64,000 bases of DNA. Origin: Bradyrhizobium sp. OK095 (GTDB taxonomy: Bacteria > Pseudomonadota > Alphaproteobacteria > Rhizobiales > Xanthobacteraceae). Under the pieces are notes generated by a model. That model was not told the origin of the DNA. It did not search any database and worked only from the letters and a program-made list of their open reading frames with translations. The stretch lies in assembly GCF_900109945.1 (NCBI RefSeq), contig NZ_FOBX01000019.1:1-64000 (forward strand), written 5' to 3'. Positions 34,697-42,559 of the stretch are shown here, in pieces (the first letter of the stretch is position 1; every line of letters begins with the position of its first letter). Both the position numbers and the translations under genes were made by a program.

Positions 34697-36142
34697 TTAG
34701 TCGGCCGCGGCCGACAGAGCCGGTCTGATCGCGGGCTTGCTTTCGCGCGGCGCCCAGCGCGTCAGCACCACGCTGGAGCAGGAGAGCAGGCCGAGCACGA
34801 CCATGGAGCTTGCGGCCAGCCAGAAGTAGCTCTGCGCGGTCGCCTCATGCGTCGACAACCACCAGCCGATCGACGCGATGTAGATCAGCCGCGCGGTCTG
34901 CGCCAGCACCGGCCCGATCACCTTGGCGGCACCTTGCGAGGAGAAATACATCGTCGAGGCGAGGCCAATGAAGGCGTAGAACGGCGCCACCGTCGACAGA
35001 TATTGATGGCTGGTGGCGCGCACCGTCGCGCTGTCGGTGAAGATGTTGACCCAGAGATCCGGGAAGGTCGCAACGAGGCACGCCGGCGCACCGACGGCAA
35101 CGAAAGCGGACGCGCCCGCGATCCAGGCGATGCGCCGCGCGCGCGCGATGCGGCCGGCGCCGATCGCCATGCCGACCATCGGCACCGAAGCGATGCCGAA
35201 CGAGAACGCGATCGAGGTCAGCAGGAATTCGAGCCGCGCGCCGATGCCGTAGCCGGCGAGGATCGCGGTGCCGAACTTCGCCAGCATGTGGGTGAAGATC
35301 GAGATCGTCAGCACCGATTGCAGCGGCGAGAAGCAGGCAATGGCGCCGACCTTGAGGATGTCGAAAAACATCGCCCATTGGATGCGCAATCCGCGCAGCT
35401 TCGGCACGACACGGGCGCGGCCGGAGAACAGATACCAGCCCATCACGCAGATGTTCATGGAATAGGCGATCAGCGAGCCCGCCGCGACGCCGCGCATGCC
35501 AAGCTGCGGCACCGGCCCAAGTCCCAGGCCCAGCGTACCGCCGAGTACGATCTGCCAGACCGCGGAGTTGAGGATCAGCAGCGACGGCAGCTTCATGTTG
35601 CCGGTGCCGCGCAGCACGCCGGCCATGGTGTTGAGCAGCCAGGGCAGCACGGCGCCGCCGAAAAACACCTGCGTGTAGGCGATCGCATGGGTCAGCACGG
35701 CGCCGCGGCCGCCGAGCATCTCGAGCACCTTGGGTCCGAAGATCAGCATGCCCAGCATGAAGACGAGACCGAAGGTGATGCCGATCAGCAGCGCATGCGC
35801 GGCAAGCGTGCCGGCGCGCTCGCGATCGCCGGCGCCGAGCGCGCGTGCGATGGCCGAGGCCACTGCACCGCCCATGGCGCCGCCCGACATCGTCATGGTC
35901 AGGATCACCGTTGGAAACACCAGCGCCATCGCGGCCAGCGCCTCGACGCCGAGCCGCCCGATATAGGAGGTCTCCGCGATCACCACGCAGGTGCCAGCCG
36001 AGAGCGCGATGACGTTCGGCCAGGCAAGCCCCAGCAGCGTGCGCAGGATCGGCCCGTCCGTCAGCGCGCTTTTCACCGGACGCGGGGGCGGCGGCAGCGG
36101 ACGCTCTTGTTCATCGACCGGGATCTCGGCGATGTCGGACAT
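34697..36142 (-). CDS. MATE-family efflux transporter
   Basis: A 481-residue membrane protein of the MATE superfamily with about 12 helices. LLGLAWPNVIALSAGTCVVIAETSYIGRLGVEALAAMALVFP and SGGAMGGAVASAIARALGAGDRERAGTLAAHAL are the N-terminal blocks, and a second half repeats the pattern (GYGIGARLEFLLTSIAFSFGIASVPMVGMAIGAGRIARARR). It begins with a Pro-rich cytoplasmic tail. The start at 36142 (MSDIAEIPVDEQ) was preferred to longer frames. It is the second MATE gene in the window. Confidence 0.9.
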   Translation of the reverse strand: MSDIAEIPVDEQERPLPPPPRPVKSALTDGPILRTLLGLAWPNVIALSAGTCVVIAETSYIGRLGVEALAAMALVFPTVILTMTMSGGAMGGAVASAIARALGAGDRERAGTLAAHALLIGITFGLVFMLGMLIFGPKVLEMLGGRGAVLTHAIAYTQVFFGGAVLPWLLNTMAGVLRGTGNMKLPSLLILNSAVWQIVLGGTLGLGLGPVPQLGMRGVAAGSLIAYSMNICVMGWYLFSGRARVVPKLRGLRIQWAMFFDILKVGAIACFSPLQSVLTISIFTHMLAKFGTAILAGYGIGARLEFLLTSIAFSFGIASVPMVGMAIGAGRIARARRIAWIAGASAFVAVGAPACLVATFPDLWVNIFTDSATVRATSHQYLSTVAPFYAFIGLASTMYFSSQGAAKVIGPVLAQTARLIYIASIGWWLSTHEATAQSYFWLAASSMVVLGLLSCSSVVLTRWAPRESKPAIRPALSAAAD

Positions 36143-36308
36143 TTCCTCTCCCGGACACAAGCGCCATTCACGGCGCGGCAATGATGAGGTGTGCCAATCA
36201 ATTTTTCGCGTAAAGGGCGTGGCAAGGCGCTTGTTAGCACGGCGCTTGCCGATTCCTCCTGCGTCCGGCGCAGGCGTGCCCCGCGACTGCGCATTTCGAT
36301 AGGCGGAA

Positions 36309-37361
36309 TTACCCGATGGTCCAGACCAGCGGTGGGCGGCCGCCTGCCGTCGGGCCCAAGTGCACGCTGATGTGCCGCCCGCATCCGGCAGCCAGTCCTT
36401 CGAACAGTCCTTCCAGCACCTTGGCGCAGGCACGGTGATAGTCGGTGACGTCGTCCATCAGCTTCCAGCTCTGCTGGCGGATTTCGAATGTGCCTTCGGA
36501 TTGCGTCGTCTCGGCCGCATCGTCCTGCGCGGCGAACAGCGCGTTGAGGAATGACGCGAACTCGTTCGCGCCACCGCGGTTCGTCGCGAGTGCGGCTGCG
36601 ACCTCGTCGAAATACTGCATCCCAATCAGCTTTCCGGTCAAATGCAGCAGATAGCCGGCATCCTCCGGACCAAACAGCTGCACCATCACGGGCGCGGCGG
36701 TGCGGACATATTCCATCGCATAGTTGCGATAGGCTTTTTCAAGCCGCGGCTTTGGCCAGCTTGCGACCGGCAAAGCCGGCGCGGTCTTGGCGTCGAACGT
36801 AGGGGCTTCCAGATGCCGCGCGAACACCAGACGCTGGTCGAGCTCGAGCGGATAGTCGTATTGATGATAATAGCCTTCGAGCCCGTCCTGGCCGTCGACG
36901 CTCTGCTTGGTGCAGACGAAACCAAGCCTGATATCGCCGAGCGCGACGCCGTTGTTGGCATGCCAGCCACGCAACATCGCGCGCGAGACCTCGCCCGGCA
37001 CGCCGCAAATCGCAGTGCCCTTCCAGATCCAGCGCGGTGGCGGATAGCGGATCCAGGCCTTGGTGTCGCTCTCATACATGTATTCGACGTGCACGCCGCC
37101 GATCCAGTTGGAGAGGTAGTGATATTGCGCAGCAGCCACAGCCGGCGGCAGATGGCTGAGACCGAGTTTTTCGAGCCCCGGCAGGAAGCGCTCTTGCTGC
37201 TGGCGGCGAAACACGCGGAAGACGAACTCCGCTGCATCGGCCGTGCCGCGCCGCGTGACGACGGTGAGGATCAGGCCGGTGAAGTAAGCGTGATAGAGAT
37301 CGGCGACCGCGCGCCAGCGTTTCCATTGGGCCTCCTGCACGGGGTCTGATGCTGCAGTCAT
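36309..37361 (-). CDS. Uncharacterised 350-residue protein
   Basis: A 350-residue protein that I do not recognise. It has no signal peptide and no clear membrane segments; the composition is rich in aromatics (HAYFTGLILTVVTRRG, VEYMYESDTKAWIRYPPPRWIWKGTAICGVPGEVSRAMLRGWHANNG). Charged helices follow, with conserved-looking YHQYDYPLELDQRLVFARHLEAP and YAMEYVRTAAPVMVQLFG. It may be an enzyme: the segment with AICGVPGEVSRAML and GFVCTKQSVDGQDG carries two cysteines. The 166 bp between it and the MATE gene have no obvious feature. Confidence 0.65.
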   Translation of the reverse strand: MTAASDPVQEAQWKRWRAVADLYHAYFTGLILTVVTRRGTADAAEFVFRVFRRQQQERFLPGLEKLGLSHLPPAVAAAQYHYLSNWIGGVHVEYMYESDTKAWIRYPPPRWIWKGTAICGVPGEVSRAMLRGWHANNGVALGDIRLGFVCTKQSVDGQDGLEGYYHQYDYPLELDQRLVFARHLEAPTFDAKTAPALPVASWPKPRLEKAYRNYAMEYVRTAAPVMVQLFGPEDAGYLLHLTGKLIGMQYFDEVAAALATNRGGANEFASFLNALFAAQDDAAETTQSEGTFEIRQQSWKLMDDVTDYHRACAKVLEGLFEGLAAGCGRHISVHLGPTAGGRPPLVWTIG

Positions 37362-37478
37362 GTTCGCTCCCGATCATTGTTTTGATCGAGTGTGTCACTG
37401 CGCTCAGTGACAAGCAACATAACGCGCGTGCAGGACGCCCTGCGCGCCAGCACCCCAATTCCGCATCACGAATTTTGT

Positions 37479-38066
37479 TCAGATCTTCGGCCGCGCCGTG
37501 TTGCAAAGCGCGACCACGTCCATGCGCATCGTCTCGGGAACGCAAATGATGGAATCGTCGAGCACGACGCAATAATAGGGGAAGCGGCAGCAGGCGGTGT
37601 TGAGGACTTCGCGCAGCGTCGGCCAGGCCTCGAACTTGAACGGCGGAGGCGGCGGCGCGAGGAAGGCACGCGCGTCGTCGATCACAATGACATGGGGATG
37701 CGGCGAAGCCCCGATGGCCTCGAGCTCGGCGAGGAGCGGGCAATTGTCGTCGTCGGCGAAGAAGCCGGCGCCGGCATGCCCGTCCAGCCAAAACAAGGTC
37801 GTGCCGGTCAGACCAGCGACGACATCCGGAAGCAGGGTTGCCGAATCTCCCAGCAGGAACTCGATGTTACTGCCCAGCGAGGCCGCGATGGCCTTCTCAT
37901 GAAATTCGCGCTTGATCTCGATCGTCACCACGCGCGGAAAAATCTCGGCGGCGAACCGCGCGCTCGCGCCGAGATAGGTCCCGGTCTCGACAAAACAATC
38001 GATGCCGTAGTTCTGCGCCAGCTGTCGCACCAGCGACACCAGCGGTTCGGCCGCAATGGATCCCAT
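37479..38066 (-). CDS. Methyltransferase-like protein (Rossmann fold)
   Basis: A 195-residue protein with the SAM-dependent methyltransferase fold: CFVETGTYLGASARFAAEIFPRVVTIEIKREF includes the glycine-rich loop and the acidic end of strand 2, VIVIDDARAF is a later strand, and LFWLDGHAGAGFF resembles strand 4 of FkbM/class I proteins. The substrate is unknown. The gene precedes the dCTP deaminase stop by a short gap, reading away from it on the same strand. Confidence 0.75.
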   Translation of the reverse strand: MGSIAAEPLVSLVRQLAQNYGIDCFVETGTYLGASARFAAEIFPRVVTIEIKREFHEKAIAASLGSNIEFLLGDSATLLPDVVAGLTGTTLFWLDGHAGAGFFADDDNCPLLAELEAIGASPHPHVIVIDDARAFLAPPPPPFKFEAWPTLREVLNTACCRFPYYCVVLDDSIICVPETMRMDVVALCNTARPKI

Positions 38067-38095
38067 GCTTGCTGCTCGCCGTTATAGGCCGGGCC

Positions 38096-39232
38096 CTACA
38101 CCCGGAAATGCTTGCTCAGCTTCAGACCCTGCGCTTGGTAGTTGGAGCCGATGCGCTGGCCGTACATCGCGTCGGGACGCGCCAGCATCTTCTCGTAGAC
38201 GAGGCGGCCGACGATCTGGCCGTGCTCGAGAATGAAAGGCACTTCGCGCGAGCGCACTTCAAGCACGGCGCGCGATCCTAACCCACCTGCGCCAGCATAG
38301 CCGAAGCCGGGATCGAAGAATCCGGCATAGTGCACGCGGAATTCACCGACCAGCGGGTCGAACGGCACCATCTCCGCGGCGTAATCGGGCGGCACCTGCA
38401 CGGCCTCTTTCGACGCGAGGATGTAGAACTCGCCGGGATCGAGGATCAGCCTGCCGTCGGGACGCGCCGAGATCGGCTCCCAGAACTCTTCGACTGAATA
38501 GCCGGAGCGGCGATCGACATCGACCACACCCGTGTGGCGCTTGGCGCGATAGCCGACGAAGCCGCCACTCTTCTCGCCAGAGAGATCGACCGATACGGCG
38601 ACACCGCCGGTGAGATCGGCATCGTCGACATCGACGAGACGCTCAGCCGCGTGCAGCGCCTCGAGATCGTCGATGTTGAGGATGGCATCGCCGGTGCGGA
38701 AACGCACCTGGCTCAAGCGCGAGCCCTCGCTGACCAGCACGGGAAATGTCTTCGGACTGATCTCGGCGTAAAGCGGTCCGTGATAGCCGGCGCCGATCAT
38801 GTCGAAACGGCGGGTGCCGTCGGCTATCACGCGGGTGAAGACGTCGAGCCGGCCGGTCGAGCTTTTGGGGTTCGCGGCTGCGACGATCTCCGGCGGCAAC
38901 GCCAGGCTCTCAAGCAGCGGCACGATATAGACGCAGTTGGTCTCCAGCACCGCGCCATCAGCGAGGCTGAACTCGTGCAGCTTCAATTCGTCGATGCGCT
39001 CGGCAACGGTCGCGCCGGGTCCCGGCAGGAAGCTGGCGCGAACGCGGTAGGCGATGTCGCCAAGGCGGAGGTCGAGGCTTGCCGGCTGGATCTGGCTTTC
39101 GACGAAGTCGTATGCAGGCAGAATGAGACCCGCCTCCGCCATCGCCGCGATCATGCGGTCGGGCAGGATACCATTGGCGTCGGCGGCAACCGTGAAACTC
39201 AACCGGGGGTCCTCGTCAGGGGTTAAACGCAT
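38096..39232 (-). CDS. dcd: 2'-deoxycytidine 5'-triphosphate deaminase (long form)
   Basis: A 378-residue enzyme of the DCD/dUTPase superfamily, about twice the usual dCTP deaminase length. Blocks include PASLDLRLGDIAYRVRASFLPGP, FDMIGAGYHGPLYAEI and AEMVPFDPLVGEFRVHYAGFFDPGFGYAGAGGLG, which match the tandem-domain alphaproteobacterial form. It deaminates dCTP to dUTP for thymidylate synthesis. It is transcribed away from metZ; 230 bp lie between the two starts, containing the SAM-II riboswitch. Confidence 0.9.
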   Translation of the reverse strand: MRLTPDEDPRLSFTVAADANGILPDRMIAAMAEAGLILPAYDFVESQIQPASLDLRLGDIAYRVRASFLPGPGATVAERIDELKLHEFSLADGAVLETNCVYIVPLLESLALPPEIVAAANPKSSTGRLDVFTRVIADGTRRFDMIGAGYHGPLYAEISPKTFPVLVSEGSRLSQVRFRTGDAILNIDDLEALHAAERLVDVDDADLTGGVAVSVDLSGEKSGGFVGYRAKRHTGVVDVDRRSGYSVEEFWEPISARPDGRLILDPGEFYILASKEAVQVPPDYAAEMVPFDPLVGEFRVHYAGFFDPGFGYAGAGGLGSRAVLEVRSREVPFILEHGQIVGRLVYEKMLARPDAMYGQRIGSNYQAQGLKLSKHFRV

Positions 39233-39320
39233 CCGGACATACGGGAAATACTAGCGTTTTACGGCTATCCGATGGACGTCTTGACGGAAAGGCCATTGCG
39301 GAATAAGAGCATGACTTATC

Positions 39321-39381
39321 CCGTGGTGATTTGAGCCGGCCGGCTTGCAGCCACGTTAAATAAGTCGCTAAACAGGCCGGG
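39321..39381 (+). promoter_or_regulatory. SAM-II riboswitch aptamer before metZ
   Basis: CCGTGGTGATTTGAGCC begins the aptamer at 39321; AGCCACGTTAAATAAG (around 39349-39364) and GCTAAACAGGCC complete the SAM-II consensus. P1 pairs GTGG near 39323 with CCAC near 39351; the pseudoknot pairs loop CCGGCC (39336-39341) with GGCCGG (39375-39380). It senses S-adenosylmethionine and controls the methionine-pathway gene metZ. Confidence 0.93.
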
Positions 39382-39427
39382 GACCTCTGTGATCCCGGCC
39401 CGTGGTTTTATCCAGGCCGGTTTTTTT
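39375..39427 (+). terminator. Attenuator: antiterminator/terminator pair between SAM-II and metZ
   Basis: Strand GGCCGGG (39375-39381) can pair with CCCGGCC (39394-39400); alternatively CCGGCC (39395-39400) pairs with GGCCGG (39415-39420), which is followed by TTTTTTT (39421-39427), an intrinsic terminator. GGCCGG at 39375-39380 is also the pseudoknot strand of the aptamer, so SAM binding should release 39394-39400 to form the terminator. Confidence 0.85.
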
Positions 39428-39462
39428 GTGGCCATTTTCGATGGTCACGCAGAGGAGGTCCT

Positions 39463-40659
39463 ATGTCGAAGTCCCCGGCGCCCACCGCGCAATATCGTCC
39501 CGAAACCCGGCTGGTTCATTCCGGCACCCTGCGCTCGCAATATGGCGAGACGTCGGAGGCGCTGTTCCTGACGCAGGGGTATGTCTACAACAGCGCCGAG
39601 GAGTGCGAGGCGCGGTTCAAGGGCGAGGACCCCGGCTTCATCTATTCGCGCTATTCGAACCCGACCATCGCGATGTTCGAGCGTCGCATGATCGAGCTCG
39701 AAGGCGCCGAAGCGGCCCGCTCGGCGGCAACCGGCATGGCCGCGGTGACCACCGCGATCCTGGCGCCGCTAAAGGCCGGCGATCATGTCGTCGCATCCCG
39801 CGCCCTGTTCGGCTCGTGCCTCTACGTCATTCAGGACCTGTTGCCGCGCTACGGCATCGAGACCACGCTGGTCGACGGCCTCGATCTCGATCAATGGCAG
39901 CGCGCGCTCAAGCCGAACACCAAGACGTTCTTCCTGGAGAGCCCGACCAATCCGACGCTCGACGTGCTCGACATTCCCGGGATCGCCGAGATCGCCCACA
40001 GCGGCGGCGCTCGGCTCGTTGTCGACAACGTGTTCGCGACCCCGATCTGGCAGAGCCCGCTCGCGCTCGGCGCCGACGTCGTGGTCTATTCCGCGACCAA
40101 GCACATCGACGGCCAGGGCCGGTGTCTGGGCGGCATCATCCTGTCGTCGGAAGCGTTCATCGCCGAGCACATCCACAATTTCATGCGCCAGACCGGGCCG
40201 TCGATCTCGCCTTTCAACGCCTGGGTTTTGCTCAAGGGCCTGGAAACGCTGGCTGTGCGCGTGCGCGCGCAGACCGACACAGCGGCACGCATCGCCGACG
40301 TGCTGGCGAGCCATCCGAAGATTTCGCGGCTGGTCTATCCCGGCCGCGCCGATCATCCGCAGGCAGCGCTGGTGAAGAAGCAGATGCGCGGCGGCTCGAC
40401 GCTGGTCGGCTTCGAGGTCAAGGGCGGCAAAGCGGGCGCCTTCCGCGTGCTCAATGAGCTGAAGCTTGCAATGATTTCCAACAATCTCGGCGACGCCAAG
40501 AGCCTGGTGACGCATCCGGCGACCACGACGCATCAGCGCCTGAAGCCGGAGGATCGCGCCGCGCTCGGTATCAGCGAGGGCTTTATCCGCTTCTCTGCGG
40601 GGCTCGAGCATGTGGATGATCTGATCGAGGATCTGACGGCGGCGCTGGAAAAGGCGTGA
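39463..40659 (+). CDS. metZ: O-succinylhomoserine sulfhydrylase
   Basis: A 398-residue PLP enzyme of the Cys/Met metabolism family, converting O-succinylhomoserine and sulfide to homocysteine. The PLP lysine is Lys213 in SATKHIDGQGRCLGG; upstream are YSRYSNPTIAMFERRM, the SAATGMAAVTTAIL block and SPTNPTLDVLDIPGI; the C-terminus has VTHPATTTHQRL and IRFSAGLEHVDDLI. A strong GAGGAGG ribosome-binding site precedes ATG 39463. Transcription is expected to be controlled by the SAM-II attenuator directly upstream. Confidence 0.95.
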   Translation: MSKSPAPTAQYRPETRLVHSGTLRSQYGETSEALFLTQGYVYNSAEECEARFKGEDPGFIYSRYSNPTIAMFERRMIELEGAEAARSAATGMAAVTTAILAPLKAGDHVVASRALFGSCLYVIQDLLPRYGIETTLVDGLDLDQWQRALKPNTKTFFLESPTNPTLDVLDIPGIAEIAHSGGARLVVDNVFATPIWQSPLALGADVVVYSATKHIDGQGRCLGGIILSSEAFIAEHIHNFMRQTGPSISPFNAWVLLKGLETLAVRVRAQTDTAARIADVLASHPKISRLVYPGRADHPQAALVKKQMRGGSTLVGFEVKGGKAGAFRVLNELKLAMISNNLGDAKSLVTHPATTTHQRLKPEDRAALGISEGFIRFSAGLEHVDDLIEDLTAALEKA

Positions 40660-40668
40660 GGTTGGATC

Positions 40669-40780
40669 GTAGGGTGGGTTAGCTCGCGGCTGCGCGAAGC
40701 GCAGTCCGCTGGCGTAACCCACCAACTTCGTTCTGCATTCGCTGAAGCATGGTGGGTTACGCTTCGCTAACCCACCCTAC
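40669..40780. repeat. Twin-hairpin repeat (GTAGGGTGGGTTAGC ends)
   Basis: Terminal arms GTAGGGTGGGTTAGC (40669-40683) and GCTAACCCACCCTAC (40766-40780) are perfect over 15 bp, with inner arms CGTAACCCACC (40713-40723) and GGTGGGTTACG (40751-40761). It lies between metZ and the SGNH operon. Its layout equals that of 69-164, with different core bases. Confidence 0.85.
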
Positions 40781-40792
40781 GGCACCGACGGC

Positions 40793-41767
40793 CTACATCG
40801 GCCGGTACGCCCGCACGTCCGCAGGTACGTTCACCCCGATCTTGATCTGGCCGACGGAGCGGATGATGTCGTCGCCGAGCAGCTGGGCGAAGCAGGCATA
40901 GCCCCAATCGTTCATGTGCAGGCCGTCGGCGATGACGAAGCTCTCCACCGGGATAGATTGTTTCTCGTGCCAGTCGCGCATCACTTCGAAGCGCGGGAAG
41001 ATGCCGACGTGACGGAGCTCGGCGACCTTGCCGAGCAGCTTCACCATCTTGCCGGCGCTCTCGGCGCGCTGGTTGACGGCCGGCGAATATTGCGGATCAA
41101 CCAGCACGACGTCAGCATCGCCGGCAGCCTGGATGCGGGAAATGCCGTCCTCGACCATCTTCGCGGTGTCGCCGGGATCGAGGTTGCGCAGCACGGCGTT
41201 GGTGCCGACCTGCCAGATCACCAGATCCGGATGCACATCGATCACCTCCGTCTGGAGGCGTTTCATCATCTCGGGCGCGTCCTCGCCGCCGATGCCGGCA
41301 TTGATGACGGTGATGTTGGCACCTGGATATTGCCGGCGCAGCTGCGCGGCGAGACGATTCGGATAATTGAAATCGGGCGAGCTTGCGCCATAGCCCGCCG
41401 TCGACGACGAGCCGAACGCGACGATCACGACCGGCTTGCCGGCCACGAGCTTGCCCGCGACATGCGGTAGCGAGCCCATCGTCTTGGAGCCGCCCTTCGG
41501 CGCCAGACACGGCACGCGGCTGAAGATGTCGCCGGCGGATTTGGCGACCTGCTTCACCTTGTCGATGGCGCGCGCGGTGATGCCGCGCTGCTCGGCGGAG
41601 GGGTGGGTCGCAGCAACGGTGGTCTGGGACGACGAGGAACTAGCGGACGGCGCGGGCGTCGCCTGCGCCTGCGCGCGCGACTGCGATACCGGCGACAGCG
41701 ACAGCAGCGCCGCCAGCGCGGGCGCAGCCAGCCATGCCGTCAGGCAAAAAGGGCGGAGAGAACTCAT
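40793..41767 (-). CDS. SGNH/GDSL-family exported hydrolase with full catalytic blocks
   Basis: A 324-residue exported protein. A signal peptide (residues about 8-33) is followed by a Ser/Thr/Ala-rich linker and an SGNH domain. Block I is AFGSSSTAGYG with nucleophile candidate Ser121; block III is WQVGTNAVL with Asn190; block V is DGLHMND with Asp281 and His284. It may deacylate or acylate a glycan, given its place in an operon with OpgC. It starts 12 bp after the stop of the neighbouring SGNH-like gene. Confidence 0.85.
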   Translation of the reverse strand: MSSLRPFCLTAWLAAPALAALLSLSPVSQSRAQAQATPAPSASSSSSQTTVAATHPSAEQRGITARAIDKVKQVAKSAGDIFSRVPCLAPKGGSKTMGSLPHVAGKLVAGKPVVIVAFGSSSTAGYGASSPDFNYPNRLAAQLRRQYPGANITVINAGIGGEDAPEMMKRLQTEVIDVHPDLVIWQVGTNAVLRNLDPGDTAKMVEDGISRIQAAGDADVVLVDPQYSPAVNQRAESAGKMVKLLGKVAELRHVGIFPRFEVMRDWHEKQSIPVESFVIADGLHMNDWGYACFAQLLGDDIIRSVGQIKIGVNVPADVRAYRPM

Positions 41768-41779
41768 TAACGCTAGACC

Positions 41780-42559
41780 TCAATTTTGCTGCTGGGCCGG
41801 TCCCAGATGGGCGGCATCAATCACGAACTGTGCCAGCGCCCGGCCAAGGCAATCATGGACCTGTTTCGCCAGCTCAGGCCCGCGGGACGGGCTGAACAGG
41901 TCGAACTGACCCTGATCATTCCACTGCCGCATGATCGCGAAACGGTCGAACAGCGGAACGTCATGCTCCTGCGCCACCACCCGCATATTATCGAGATAGG
42001 GCGGCACCGAGATCATGGTTTCGGTACGCGGGCTGTACTGCAAGTTCATCAACACGACGTCAGCCCCTGCGTTTTGCAGCGCGGCAACCCCATCGGTCAC
42101 TGCGCCGCGAAAATCGTCGGGATCGATTGCTCGGATAGCATCCACGGTCCCGGTCTGCCAGATGACCAAAGTAGGCCTTTTTGCTTCCATCAGCTTAACG
42201 AAGGTGGTGGCCGCCTCCTCGGCCGTCTTCTTGCTCTGTATTTCTACGGAGACGTGCACGGCCTCCGACGGCGGCAGCTTGTCCTTCAAAATGGCCTGCA
42301 TTCGCGCCGGATAGGAAGCGTCCTCGGAGGCCGGAATCGTGGTCGAACGGCTGCCGATGACCAGGATTTCGAGCGGTTTGCCTGATTTGATGGCCTCGCC
42401 GACCTTGGGAAGCTGGCTTTCGCTGCTGAGCAGATAGGACGGCAATTCGCAGGCTGGAGGCACGGCGGGAGTTGCAGGCACAGCATCGCCCGCGCGCGCC
42501 AGAGGCGCGGCGAGACCACCGCACAGCAGGATCAGGCTCAGGAGAACCTTCGCCTTCAT
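41780..42559 (-). CDS. Exported SGNH-like protein with degenerate catalytic blocks
   Basis: A 259-residue protein with a signal peptide (residues about 4-22). The SGNH pattern is recognisable: LVIGSRSTTIPASED aligns to block I and VIWQTGTVDAI to block III of its neighbour. But the serine position is Arg71, the block III Asn is Val139, and no DxxH block V is found near the end (SPSRGPELAKQVHDCLG). It may be a non-catalytic partner. The start overlaps the OpgC-family stop by one base (TGATG). Confidence 0.8.
   Translation of the reverse strand: MKAKVLLSLILLCGGLAAPLARAGDAVPATPAVPPACELPSYLLSSESQLPKVGEAIKSGKPLEILVIGSRSTTIPASEDASYPARMQAILKDKLPPSEAVHVSVEIQSKKTAEEAATTFVKLMEAKRPTLVIWQTGTVDAIRAIDPDDFRGAVTDGVAALQNAGADVVLMNLQYSPRTETMISVPPYLDNMRVVAQEHDVPLFDRFAIMRQWNDQGQFDLFSPSRGPELAKQVHDCLGRALAQFVIDAAHLGPAQQQN

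Noticed and set aside
34514..36184. 556-codon open frame opposite the MATE transporter
   Set aside because: Antisense shadow of a membrane-protein gene; the product is low-complexity and charged.
41780..42559. Pseudogene
   Set aside because: Frame and signal peptide are intact and coupling to neighbours is kept; only catalytic positions differ, so a non-catalytic role is more likely.
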